From positions 1 to 14,815 of the forward strand of contig WFPQ01000154.1 in NCBI GenBank assembly GCA_015487515.1: a stretch of DNA of 14,815 bases, in the 5' to 3' direction. The DNA comes from Hyphomicrobiales bacterium (GTDB lineage Bacteria > Pseudomonadota > Alphaproteobacteria > Rhizobiales > Devosiaceae). Shown here one piece after another: positions 7,732 through 14,815 of this stretch (its first letter is position 1; the number at the start of each line of letters is the position of its first letter). Below the pieces are notes generated by a model, which was not told the origin of the DNA, ran no database searches, and was given only the letters and a program-made list of their open reading frames with translations. Made by a program: the position numbers and the translations under genes.

Positions 7732-10700
7732 CTACTCCGCCGCATCCGCAGGTGGCAATTCGGAGCCGGTCTCCTCCTCAAGAGGGTCCTCGTCACTCTG
7801 GCTCAACTCCACGTTAAGGGCCAGAGAGCGCATTTCCTTGACAAGAACGTTGAAACTCTCCGGAATTCCGGATTCGAACGCCTCGTCTCCACGAACTATC
7901 GCCTCGTAAACCTTGGTGCGGCCGGCCACGTCATCGGACTTGATGGTCAGCATTTCCTGCAGGGTATAAGCCGCGCCATATGCTTCAAGGGCCCATACCT
8001 CCATCTCGCCGAAACGCTGCCCGCCAAACTGGGCCTTGCCTCCCAGCGGCTGCTGGGTGACCAGGGAATAGGGGCCGATGGAACGGGCATGGATCTTGTC
8101 ATCCACCAGGTGATGCAGTTTCAGTATATAGATATAGCCCACCGTGACCGGCCGCTCGAACTGTTCACCGGTGCGTCCGTCATAAAGAATGCTCTGCCCG
8201 GTGCCTTCAAGCCCCGCCTTTTCCAGCATTTTCTCGATATCGGTCTCCTTGGCCCCGTCAAATACGGGGGTGGAAATGGAAACCCCCCTGCTCAACTGCT
8301 CGGCAAGACGTATTATGCTGTCATCATCATAATCACCGACTTTTTCCTCTCCTCCCTCATAGAGTTCTTCCAGTTCCTTCTTCAGGGGGTCTATGTCCCC
8401 CTTGCGGTGATAGGCTGCCAGCATGTCTTCTATCTTCTTGCCCATGCCCGAACAGGCCCAGCCCAGGTGGGTCTCCAATATCTGCCCCACATTCATGCGC
8501 GATGGCACGCCAAGGGGGTTCAGCACCACGTCCACGTGAGTGCCATCCTCCAGGTAGGGCATGTCCTCGATCGGCATGATACGGCTGACAACGCCCTTGT
8601 TGCCATGACGTCCCGCCATCTTGTCACCGGACTGGATCTTGCGCTTGGTGGCCACGAAAACCTTGACCATCTTCATGACGCCCGGCGGCAGTTCGTCCCC
8701 GCGCTGCAGCTTGTCCACCTTGTCGATGAAGCGGCGCTCCAGCAGCTTGCGACTTTCTTCATACTGGGCATGCAGGGCTTCCATTTCGGCCATTATCTTG
8801 TCGTCATCGACCGCAAACTGCCACCACTTGGAGCGCGGGTTGGCATCGAAAATGGAATCGTTGAGCTTGGTGCCCTTTACATATCCCTTCGGCCCGGCAA
8901 TGGCTTTCTTGCCAAACAGCATTTCCTTCAGCCGGGCATAGACATTGCGGTCCAAAATGGATTGTTCGTCATCCCTGTCCTTGGCCAGGTGCTCGATTTC
9001 CTCCCGCTCTATGGCCATGGCCCGTTCGTCTTTTTCTATGCCGTGGCGATTGAACACCCTGACCTCGACCACGGTGCCCGAATCCCCCGGGGGAACTCGC
9101 AGGGAAGTATCACGCACATCCGATGCCTTTTCGCCAAAAATCGCCCTGAGGAGCTTTTCCTCCGGAGTCATCGGGCTCTCGCCCTTCGGAGTGATCTTGC
9201 CGACCAGAATGTCCCCGGGCCCCACCTGGGCACCGATATGAACTATGCCCGCCTCATCCAGGTTGCGCATGGCCTCTTCGGAAACATTGGGAATGTCCCG
9301 GGTAATGTCCTCCGGCCCCAGCTTGGTATCCCGGGCAATCACCTCATATTCCTCGATATGGATCGAGGTAAAGACATCGTCCCTTGCAATCCGCTCCGAA
9401 AGCAGGATCGAATCCTCGTAATTGTATCCGTTCCATGGCATGAACGCCACCAGCACGTTGCGGCCCAGCGCCAGATCTCCAAGGTCGGTCGAAGGTCCAT
9501 CGGCAATGATGTCCCCCTCCTCCACATGTTCTCCCACCACCACCAGCGGGCGCTGGTTGATGCAGGTCGACTGGTTGGAGCGCTGGAACTTCATCAGGTT
9601 GTAGATATCGACCCCGGTCTTTGATGCATCACTTTCCTGGGTGGCCCTGATGACTATCCTGGTGGCATCCACCTGATCGACGACCCCGGTGCGCTTGGCA
9701 ACGATTGCCGCCCCCGAATCCCGGGCCACCACCGCTTCCATGCCGGTTCCCACGAAAGGCGCCTCGCTCTGGAGCAGGGGCACCGCCTGGCGCTGCATGT
9801 TCGAGCCCATCAGGGCCCGGTTCGCATCGTCATTTTCAAGGAACGGAATAAGGGACGCGGCCACCGAGATCACCTGCTTGGGCGAAACATCCATCAGGTC
9901 GATCATCTCGCGCGGGGTCAGCGAAACATTGCCCCCGTGCCTGGCGGTAACCAGATCGTTTACAAAGGTGTTGTCCTTTGAAAGCTGGGCATTGGCCTGG
10001 GCCACGTGATATTTTGCTTCCTCGATGGCCGAGAGATAGACCACCTCGTCACTGACCTTGCCATCGATCACCTTGCGATAGGGAGTTTCGATGAAACCAT
10101 ACTTGTTGACCCGGGCAAAGGTTGCCAGTGAATTGATCAGGCCGATATTCGGCCCCTCCGGAGTTTCGATCGGGCAGATGCGGCCATAATGGGTCGTGTG
10201 CACGTCGCGCACCTCGAAGCCGGCCCGCTCCCGGGTCAGACCACCCGGTCCCAGCGCCGAAAGACGGCGCTTGTGGGTAATCTCGCTCAAGGGGTTGGTC
10301 TGATCCATGAACTGGGAAAGCTGGGAGGATCCGAAGAACTCGCGCACCGCGGCGGCAGCCGGCTTGGCATTGATCAGGTCCTGGGGCATCACCGTATCTA
10401 TTTCCACCGAGCTCATGCGCTCCTTGATGGCCCGTTCCATGCGCAACAGGCCGACCCGGTACTGGTTCTGCATCAATTCGCCAACCGAACGCACCCGGCG
10501 ATTGCCCAGATTGTCGATATCATCGATTTCACCGATGCCGTCCCGCAGATTGACCAGAGTGCGCACCACTTCGACAATGTCCTCGCGGCGCAGAACCCGC
10601 ACCGTATCCTCGCAATCAAGGTCAAGACGCATGTTCATCTTGACACGGCCCACGGAACTCAGGTCATAGCGTTCCGGGTCAAAGAACAGGGAATTGAACA

Positions 10701-11874
10701 TGGCCTCGGCGGTTTCGATGGTGGGCGGTTCCCCCGGGCGCATGACCCTGTAAATGTCGAACAGGGCATCCTCGCGGCTGTCATTCTTGTCCACCGCCAG
10801 CGTATTGCGCAAATAGGCCCCCACATTCACATCGTCAATGTCCAGCACCGGTATGGCCTTGAACCCCTTTTCGAGCAGCTTTTCCACCAGCCCCTCGTCC
10901 AGTTCGTCACCGGCCTCCGCATAAATCTCGCCGGTTTCCATGCTCATCATGTCCTGGGCCAGATAAAGCCCGTAAAGGTCCTCGTTGCTTACCAGTAGTT
11001 CCTTTGTTCCGTTTTCGGCAATCTTCCTGGCACCCCGGGCCGAAAGCTTCTTGCCCGCCTCGTGAACCACATCCCCGTTCCTGGCATCCACAAGATCCTT
11101 GGCGGGTTTGATTCCCTTGTATTTTTCCGGGTCATAGGGACGTTTCCAGCCCTGCTTGACCTTCTTGAGCTCGATCGTCCTGTAATAGGTGTCAAGAATC
11201 TCCTCGGCGCTCAGGCCCAGGGCCTTGAGCAGGGAGGTGACCGGAATTTTCCGGCGCCTGTCGATACGGGCAAAAACCACGTCCTTGGCATCGAATTCTA
11301 TATCCAGCCAGGACCCGCGATAAGGAATTATCCGCGCCGCAAACAGCAATTTGCCCGACGAATGGGTCTTGCCCTTGTCATGGTCGAAAAACACTCCCGG
11401 CGAACGGTGCATCTGGGAAACGATGACCCTTTCGGTGCCGTTTATTATGAAGGTCCCGTCCTTTGTCATCAGGGGCATGTCGCCCATGTAGACTTCCTGT
11501 TCCTTTATGTCCTTGACGGAACGGGCCCCCGTATCCTCATCGACCTCGAACACGATCAGGCGCAGGACCACCTTCAGGGGAGCCGCATAGGTCATGTCCC
11601 GCTGACGGCATTCCTCCGTATCGAACTTGGGTTTTGAAAATTCATATTCCACGAATTCCAGCGAAGCCGTATCGGAAAAGTCCTTGATAGGAAAAACCGA
11701 CTTGAACACGGCCTGCAGACCGGTATCAGCGCGCCCCTCCTTGGGCTTTTCCATCATGAGAAACTGTTCGTAGGAATTCTTTTGAACATCGATCAGATTC
11801 GGCATCTGGATCACTTCGCGAATAGAGCCGAAAGACTTGCGTATCTTGCGCCGTCCGTTGAACGTAGCTGTCAT
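7732..11874 (-). CDS. rpoB: DNA-directed RNA polymerase subunit beta
   Basis: The beta subunit forms the second jaw of the clamp and the rifamycin pocket. The product is 1380 aa against 1342 in E. coli. The rifampicin region is at about 515-541 ([20 protein letters not shown]...). The positions equal to E. coli Asp516, His526 and Ser531 are Asp524, His534 and Ser539, all wild type, so no classical resistance change is present. Other hallmarks are [18 protein letters not shown], the [13 protein letters not shown] block and [25 protein letters not shown] near the C-terminus. The ATG at 11874 has GAGGA upstream and gives the family N-terminus [13 protein letters not shown]. It follows rplL after 254 nt and precedes rpoC by 93 nt. 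The C-terminus is acidic ([10 protein letters not shown]), as is usual in this class. Confidence 0.99.
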   Translation of the reverse strand: MTATFNGRRKIRKSFGSIREVIQMPNLIDVQKNSYEQFLMMEKPKEGRADTGLQAVFKSVFPIKDFSDTASLEFVEYEFSKPKFDTEECRQRDMTYAAPLKVVLRLIVFEVDEDTGARSVKDIKEQEVYMGDMPLMTKDGTFIINGTERVIVSQMHRSPGVFFDHDKGKTHSSGKLLFAARIIPYRGSWLDIEFDAKDVVFARIDRRRKIPVTSLLKALGLSAEEILDTYYRTIELKKVKQGWKRPYDPEKYKGIKPAKDLVDARNGDVVHEAGKKLSARGARKIAENGTKELLVSNEDLYGLYLAQDMMSMETGEIYAEAGDELDEGLVEKLLEKGFKAIPVLDIDDVNVGAYLRNTLAVDKNDSREDALFDIYRVMRPGEPPTIETAEAMFNSLFFDPERYDLSSVGRVKMNMRLDLDCEDTVRVLRREDIVEVVRTLVNLRDGIGEIDDIDNLGNRRVRSVGELMQNQYRVGLLRMERAIKERMSSVEIDTVMPQDLINAKPAAAAVREFFGSSQLSQFMDQTNPLSEITHKRRLSALGPGGLTRERAGFEVRDVHTTHYGRICPIETPEGPNIGLINSLATFARVNKYGFIETPYRKVIDGKVSDEVVYLSAIEEAKYHVAQANAQLSKDNTFVNDLVTARHGGNVSLTPREMIDLMDVSPKQVISVAASLIPFLENDDANRALMGSNMQRQAVPLLQSEAPFVGTGMEAVVARDSGAAIVAKRTGVVDQVDATRIVIRATQESDASKTGVDIYNLMKFQRSNQSTCINQRPLVVVGEHVEEGDIIADGPSTDLGDLALGRNVLVAFMPWNGYNYEDSILLSERIARDDVFTSIHIEEYEVIARDTKLGPEDITRDIPNVSEEAMRNLDEAGIVHIGAQVGPGDILVGKITPKGESPMTPEEKLLRAIFGEKASDVRDTSLRVPPGDSGTVVEVRVFNRHGIEKDERAMAIEREEIEHLAKDRDDEQSILDRNVYARLKEMLFGKKAIAGPKGYVKGTKLNDSIFDANPRSKWWQFAVDDDKIMAEMEALHAQYEESRKLLERRFIDKVDKLQRGDELPPGVMKMVKVFVATKRKIQSGDKMAGRHGNKGVVSRIMPIEDMPYLEDGTHVDVVLNPLGVPSRMNVGQILETHLGWACSGMGKKIEDMLAAYHRKGDIDPLKKELEELYEGGEEKVGDYDDDSIIRLAEQLSRGVSISTPVFDGAKETDIEKMLEKAGLEGTGQSILYDGRTGEQFERPVTVGYIYILKLHHLVDDKIHARSIGPYSLVTQQPLGGKAQFGGQRFGEMEVWALEAYGAAYTLQEMLTIKSDDVAGRTKVYEAIVRGDEAFESGIPESFNVLVKEMRSLALNVELSQSDEDPLEEETGSELPPADAAE

Positions 11875-11917
11875 TTTGTTTCCTCATGAATTCTGAAAGG
11901 TTCCGAGGCAAAAGTCC

Positions 11918-11942
11918 AAAAAACCGACAATCCGCCGTCGGC
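11918..11942 (-). terminator. Terminator-like attenuator just upstream of rpoB
   Basis: Minus strand GCCGAC (942-937, i.e. 11942-11937) pairs with GTCGGT (11928-11923), with an 8-nt loop and an unbroken TTTTTT (11923-11918). The stem is only about 6 bp including a wobble pair, so it would be a weak terminator. It ends 44 nt before the rpoB ATG. In E. coli an attenuator between rplL and rpoB lowers polymerase-subunit synthesis relative to L7/L12; this element and the hairpin at 12066-12125 are in the equivalent place (inference). Confidence 0.5.
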
Positions 11943-12065
11943 CTTCAGGACACCTGCCCTCATCTTGTCCGCGCGGCCGCCCCCATGGAGCGAACCGGCG
12001 TTTTTACTTGCCGCACTGCCTGTAACGTTCCGGGAAAATTCCATGCATCCCGATGATCGTTCCAT

Positions 12066-12125
12066 GGCCGGCAGCAAGGTTGGGGACAGGGCATGTTCTG
12101 CCCTGTCCCCATGTTCTTGCCGGCC
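12066..12125 (-). promoter_or_regulatory. Long nested hairpin after rplL (processing or attenuation site)
   Basis: The inner stem is a perfect 12 bp: GGGGACAGGGCA (12110-12099 on the minus strand) with its complement at 12093-12082, around a 5-nt loop. Outer arms GGCCGGCAAG (12125-12116) and CTTGCTGCCGGCC (12078-12066) add ten more pairs with a 3-nt bulge. It starts 4 nt past the rplL stop codon. No U-tract follows, so it is not an intrinsic terminator. E. coli has an RNase III cleavage site in the same spacer, and this long duplex is a plausible counterpart or a 3'-end protector of the rplJL message. Confidence 0.7.
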
Positions 12126-12128
12126 GGA

Positions 12129-12506
12129 CTATTTCAGTTCGACACTGGCTCCGGCGCCCTCGAGCTTGGACTTGATTTCCTCGGCCTCGGCCTTGGCAAC
12201 CCCTTCCTTGAGGGTTTTCGGCGCTCCCTCGACCAGGTCCTTGGCTTCTTTCAGGCCAAGTCCGGTGATGGCGCGAACTTCCTTGATGACATTGATTTTC
12301 TTGTCGCCAAACGAAGTCAGAACCACGTCAAAGTCGGTTTTTTCTTCGGCGGCACCCCCGGCTTCACCACCGGTCCCTGCTGCCGCAACGGCAACGGGAG
12401 CAGCGGCGGAAACGCCCCATTTTTCTTCCAGCATCTTTGAAAGCTCAGATGCTTCAAGAACGGTGAGGGAAGACAGGTCATCAACCAGTTTATTCAGATC
12501 AGCCAT
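12129..12506 (-). CDS. rplL: 50S ribosomal protein L7/L12
   Basis: L7/L12 forms the flexible ribosomal stalk that recruits and activates translational GTPases. The 125-aa acidic protein has the three expected parts: an N-terminal dimerisation domain ([22 protein letters not shown]...), an Ala/Gly-rich hinge at about 34-53 ([14 protein letters not shown]...), and a C-terminal factor-binding domain with [20 protein letters not shown]. The ATG at 12506 is preceded by a weak GAAAG. rplJ ends 51 nt upstream; L10 and L12 are made together and bind as L10(L12)n complexes. Length and sequence are ordinary for the family. Confidence 0.99.
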   Translation of the reverse strand: MADLNKLVDDLSSLTVLEASELSKMLEEKWGVSAAAPVAVAAAGTGGEAGGAAEEKTDFDVVLTSFGDKKINVIKEVRAITGLGLKEAKDLVEGAPKTLKEGVAKAEAEEIKSKLEGAGASVELK

Positions 12507-12557
12507 AGTTTTTTCTTTCGTTTCAGTTTGATATGTTTTTGAGAATTGGCCGCGACC

Positions 12558-13076
12558 TCAAGCCGCCGCACCTTTGTCAGCATAAGCTCCAACAACCCGG
12601 GCAACCTGTGAACCAGGGGCCTGCAGAACGGTTGCAACCTTGGTTGCGGGGCGCACTATCATGCCCGCAATCGTTGCCCGCAACTCGTCCAGCGAAGGCA
12701 CGGATGCCAGCGCCTTGACACCATCGGCGTCAAGACCGGTGGCGCCCATCGCCCCGCCAAGAACCACAAAATTACTGTTTTCCTTGGCGAATTTCACCGC
12801 GACCTTTGGCGCGGCGACCGGGTCCTGAGAATAGGCAAACAATGTCTGACCCACCAGAAGGCCGGAAATGTCCGCATTCTCAGTCTGTTCGAGAGCCAGC
12901 TTGGCAAGGCGGTTTTTCGCAACCTTGATATGTCCGCCGGCCTGCTTCATCTGCACACGCAGATCTTCCATTTCACTAACCGAAAGACCAGCATAATGCG
13001 CCACCACTATCGCCCCGGCACCCTTGAGGGCATCCCCGAAGGAAGTGATGAATTCAGCTTTTTGCGCTCTATCCAA
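12558..13076 (-). CDS. rplJ: 50S ribosomal protein L10 (TTG start)
   Basis: L10 anchors the L7/L12 dimers to 23S rRNA and, as a complex with them, represses its own operon in E. coli. The chosen product is 172 aa, the usual alphaproteobacterial length, beginning M(L)DRAQKAEF with VVAHYAGLSVSEMEDLR, KVAKNRLAKLAL and the helical C-terminus that carries L12. The start is TTG at 13076-13074, with GGAG (13084-13087) 7 nt upstream. The same frame stays open upstream to 13271, with an ATG 17 codons earlier, but that extension does not resemble L10 and lies within the leader RNA. A hairpin at 13094-13112 abuts the ribosome binding site. The rare start codon and the structured leader suggest tight translational control. 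rplL follows after 51 nt. Confidence 0.97.
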   Translation of the reverse strand: MDRAQKAEFITSFGDALKGAGAIVVAHYAGLSVSEMEDLRVQMKQAGGHIKVAKNRLAKLALEQTENADISGLLVGQTLFAYSQDPVAAPKVAVKFAKENSNFVVLGGAMGATGLDADGVKALASVPSLDELRATIAGMIVRPATKVATVLQAPGSQVARVVGAYADKGAAA

Positions 13077-13083
13077 TGCTTCT

Positions 13084-13112
13084 CTCCATGTTTGGCCCGC
13101 CAAAGGCGGACC
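13084..13112 (-). promoter_or_regulatory. rplJ ribosome binding site with adjacent hairpin
   Basis: GGAG at 13087-13084 lies 7 nt before the TTG start and decides it. Just upstream, GGTCCGCC (13112-13105) and GGCGGGCC (13101-13094) form an 8-bp stem with a 3-nt loop and one wobble. The hairpin leaves the Shine-Dalgarno sequence free but only six bases away, so a competing fold could hide it. Confidence 0.6.
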
Positions 13113-13244
13113 GTTACCAATTGTCATTTCACCCCGCTTAAGGAGGTCAAACGACGGTTCATCGCCTGCAAACCATGATCGCCAGAAAGGCTGCCTGAAA
13201 AAGCAGAACCCTTCAAAACAACAACTGGCCCGGATCAAACCAAA

Positions 13245-13385
13245 ACCCCACCGGCCATGCCGGCCGGTCAAATTTCAATTCTCTCCCCATCTGTGCGGGC
13301 TCGAAAGATTTAGGCCCTTCTCAAAAAAAGAGCACCCGCAGTCTCGGACAGGTCTTTACCGAAAAGAAGCTCCCAAGCGGACACC
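13245..13385 (-). ncRNA. L10-leader-like autoregulatory RNA upstream of rplJ
   Basis: The minus strand carries AGACTGCGGGTGC (13344-13332), matching the conserved core of L10 leader RNAs. GCGGGTGCTC (13339-13330) pairs with GAGCCCGC (13302-13295), leaving a two-base TG bulge in the stem, a bulge type expected at the L10(L12)4 binding site. Downstream is a perfect 7-bp hairpin, ACCGGCC/GGCCGGT (13268-13250), followed by GGGGTTTTGG, which is terminator-like but with a broken T-run. The element occupies the middle of the 396-nt gap between rplA and rplJ. Outer limits are approximate. Identification rests on recognising the motif plus the pairing; a covariance search was not possible. Confidence 0.7.
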
Positions 13386-13400
13386 CCTTTCCAGCAATTT

Positions 13401-13421
13401 GGGCAGCCCGCCGGGCCGCCC
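13401..13421 (-). promoter_or_regulatory. GC-rich hairpin after rplA
   Basis: GGGCGGCCC (13421-13413) pairs with GGGCTGCCC (13409-13401) around a 3-nt loop: nine pairs, one of them G-U. It begins 51 nt after the rplA stop codon. No U-tract follows, so it is more likely a processing or 3'-end stability element separating the rplKA and rplJL parts of the transcript than a terminator. Confidence 0.5.
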
Positions 13422-13472
13422 GAATTCCGTTCACGCCGCCCACACGGGACGACGGTCTTTCACCATGCCTTT

Positions 13473-14165
13473 TCAGGCAACGCTTCCCGGATCCACATGC
13501 ACCCCGGGCCCCATGGTCGAGGATATTGCAACCCGTTTTATGTAGGTACCCTTGGCTCCGCTGGGCCTGGCCTTGGCAACGGCATTGGTAAAGGCCCTTA
13601 TGTTTTCCTCCAGCGCATCTTCCTTGAACGAGGCCTTTCCGACCCCTGCATGCACTATGCCGTTTTTCTCGACCCTGAATTCCACGGCCCCGCCCTTGGC
13701 ATTGCGAACCGCCTCGGCCACATTCGGGGTAACGGTTCCAACCTTGGGATTTGGCATCAGGTTGCGCGGCCCCAGCACCTTGCCCAGCCGGCCAACTATG
13801 GGCATCATGTCCGGAGTGGCAATGCAACGGTCAAAATCGATCTTGCCCTGCTGCACCTGCTCCATCAGGTCTTCGGCACCAACAATGTCAGCCCCGGCCT
13901 GGCGGGCCTCTTCGGCCTTTGCATCCCTTGCAAACACCGCAACCCTGACCGAGCGCCCGGTACCATTTGGCAAGGCGATCACGCCACGGACCATCTGGTC
14001 TGCATGGCGGGGATCAACGCCAAGATTCATTGCTATTTCAATGGTTTCATCAAATTTGGCGCCCGCGTTTTCCTTGACCAGCTTCACCGCATCGCCAAGT
14101 TCATAAAGTTTCTTGCGATCGACCTTTGCCAGGGCGGCCCTTGATCTTTTTCCGACTTTTGCCAT
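13473..14165 (-). CDS. rplA: 50S ribosomal protein L1
   Basis: L1 binds the mobile L1 stalk of 23S rRNA and helps release deacylated tRNA from the E site; in E. coli it also represses translation of the rplK-rplA message. The 230-aa product has the normal length and family blocks [36 protein letters not shown], the [18 protein letters not shown] signature, and the C-terminal [16 protein letters not shown]. The ATG at 14165 is only 4 nt past the rplK stop, and its Shine-Dalgarno sequence GGAGG lies in the last codons of rplK, so translation is probably coupled. Ordinary in all respects. Confidence 0.99.
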   Translation of the reverse strand: MAKVGKRSRAALAKVDRKKLYELGDAVKLVKENAGAKFDETIEIAMNLGVDPRHADQMVRGVIALPNGTGRSVRVAVFARDAKAEEARQAGADIVGAEDLMEQVQQGKIDFDRCIATPDMMPIVGRLGKVLGPRNLMPNPKVGTVTPNVAEAVRNAKGGAVEFRVEKNGIVHAGVGKASFKEDALEENIRAFTNAVAKARPSGAKGTYIKRVAISSTMGPGVHVDPGSVA

Positions 14166-14169
14166 CTGA

Positions 14170-14598
14170 TCAGCCTCCCACCTCTATGCCCATGGAACGG
14201 GCAGAACCTGCAATCTGGGCCATGGCAGCTTCGATGTCATGGGCATTCAGATCCTTCATCTTGGCCTCGGCTATCTTGCGGATCTGCTCGCTTGATATGG
14301 TTGCGGCCACATCGTGCCCCGGCTTCTTGGAACCCGACTTCAGCTTTACCGCCTGCTTTATCATGTAGCTGACCGGCGGCATCTTCATCTCGAACGAAAA
14401 ACTCTTGTCCGCATAGATGGTGATGATGCAGGGCACCGGAGCACCCTTGTCGATTTCCTGGGAGGCCGCATTGAAGGCCTTGCAGAATTCCATTATGTTA
14501 AGACCGCGCTGCCCCAGGGCCGGCCCGATCGGTGGAGACGGGGTTGCCGCCCCCGCCGGCACCTGCAATTTCAGGTAGCCTGTTATTTTCTTTGCCAT
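14170..14598 (-). CDS. rplK: 50S ribosomal protein L11
   Basis: L11 sits with 23S rRNA helices 43-44 at the base of the stalk, in the GTPase-associated centre, and is needed for RelA stimulation in E. coli. The 142-aa form starting [16 protein letters not shown] matches family length; an in-frame ATG 7 codons upstream (14619) would add MAGNGKN and is not needed. The N-terminal block [20 protein letters not shown] with its conserved prolines is intact, as is the rRNA-binding C-terminal domain ([20 protein letters not shown]). The Shine-Dalgarno sequence is weak (GGAA about 11 nt before the ATG). It follows nusG by 141 nt, in which I see no clear promoter or terminator, only a GGCGGCCGCC palindrome. 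Confidence 0.97.
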   Translation of the reverse strand: MAKKITGYLKLQVPAGAATPSPPIGPALGQRGLNIMEFCKAFNAASQEIDKGAPVPCIITIYADKSFSFEMKMPPVSYMIKQAVKLKSGSKKPGHDVAATISSEQIRKIAEAKMKDLNAHDIEAAMAQIAGSARSMGIEVGG

Positions 14599-14739
14599 GT
14601 TTTTTCCGTTCCCGGCCATTCAGACCGTATCACAACGCCGTGGTGCAAAACCTGGTGACGGCTGGCGGCCGCCGGTTCCTTCCACGGATTTCAAACAACA
14701 AGAGCCCGAAAAGTCCCGGACCCTCCACTCAACAACGGG

Positions 14740-14815
14740 TCAGGTCTTTTCCACCTGCCCGTATTCCAGTTCGACCGGGGTGGGCCGGCCAAATATGGAA
14801 ACCTCGACCTTGAGC
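14740..14815 (-). CDS. nusG: Transcription termination/antitermination factor NusG, last 24 codons
   Basis: The minus strand reads LKVEVSIFGRPTPVELEYGQVEKT and then TGA at 14742-14740. This is the end of the NusG KOW domain, which contacts Rho or ribosomal protein S10; the motif VSIFGRxTPVELE is diagnostic. The first base in the window is the third base of a codon, and the start lies beyond the right edge. Its position just before rplK is the standard one. Confidence 0.95.
   Translation of the reverse strand, partial: LKVEVSIFGRPTPVELEYGQVEKT

Noticed and set aside
7705..9624. 639-codon plus-strand open frame opposite rpoB
   Set aside because: It is antisense to a highly conserved rpoB region and reads as a mirror of its codon bias; no domain is recognisable. 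Similar long antisense frames lie opposite rpoC.
10252..10332. Possible rifampicin-resistance change in RpoB (Thr526 and Leu538 differ from E. coli)
   Set aside because: These differences are, as far as I recall, normal variation between bacterial groups; the key Asp, His and Ser residues (524, 534, 539) are wild type.
11871..12077. 68-codon minus-strand reading frame spanning the rplL-rpoB spacer, with TGA overlapping the rpoB ATG
   Set aside because: It starts with TTG (or ATG at 12065) without a Shine-Dalgarno sequence, overlaps the long hairpin, and its translation is low in recognisable structure. The ATGA overlap could permit coupling, but nothing else supports it.
13077..13271. N-terminal extension of L10 by up to 65 residues
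   Set aside because: The extension is Cys/Trp/Phe-rich and unlike any L10, and it lies in the structured leader. TTG 13076 with GGAG gives the family-standard 172 aa.
14599..14739. Promoter or terminator in the nusG-rplK gap
   Set aside because: I found no -35/-10 pair with proper spacing and no stem followed by a T-run; the GGCGGCCGCC palindrome alone is not enough.
1..14815. CRISPR arrays, tRNA or rRNA genes, insertion sequences, phage genes, defence or toxin-antitoxin systems
   Set aside because: None is visible on either strand. The spacers are short and the only tandem repeats are the coding repeats of the autotransporter.

Overview
The window holds the junction between two conserved operons of the translation and transcription machinery. 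Every real gene is on the minus strand, so transcription runs from high to low coordinates. In that direction the order is: 'nusG (partial), rplK, rplA, rplJ, rplL, rpoB, rpoC, an autotransporter gene, rpsL, rpsG' (partial). Gene order and protein sequences point to an alphaproteobacterium. The clearest signs are an S12 starting [11 protein letters not shown], a 172-aa L10 starting at LDRAQK, an RpoB starting [10 protein letters not shown] and the wording of the RpoC C-terminus. I cannot assign an order or genus from sequence alone.

Region by region. 14740-14815 is the C-terminal end of NusG. 12129-14598 carries the stalk and L1/L10 ribosomal protein genes rplK-rplA-rplJ-rplL. The 396-nt gap before rplJ contains an L10-leader-like RNA. 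The 254-nt gap between rplL and rpoB contains a long hairpin and a weak terminator-like element, which could together lower rpoBC expression relative to rplJL. 3274-11874 carries rpoB and rpoC, and a strong intrinsic terminator follows rpoC at 3193-3221.

936-2852 is the odd piece: a gene for a type V secreted autotransporter with a signal peptide, eight exact-length 24-residue passenger repeats and a C-terminal beta-barrel ending in Phe. It sits between rpoC and rpsL, which usually follow one another directly in alphaproteobacteria. It is downstream of the rpoC terminator and upstream of a dedicated str-operon promoter (774-802), so it looks like an independent unit inserted between two housekeeping operons. 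1-767 holds the str-operon leader (about 245 nt), rpsL and the first 44 codons of rpsG; fusA and tuf would be expected beyond the left edge.

Most of the window is ordinary, highly conserved housekeeping sequence. The points that merit a second look are the autotransporter insertion, Arg in place of Lys at S12 position 88 (a known streptomycin-resistance position), the acidic RpoC tail, the non-ATG starts of rplJ and the autotransporter, and the RNA structures in the spacers. I found no convincing previously undescribed system.
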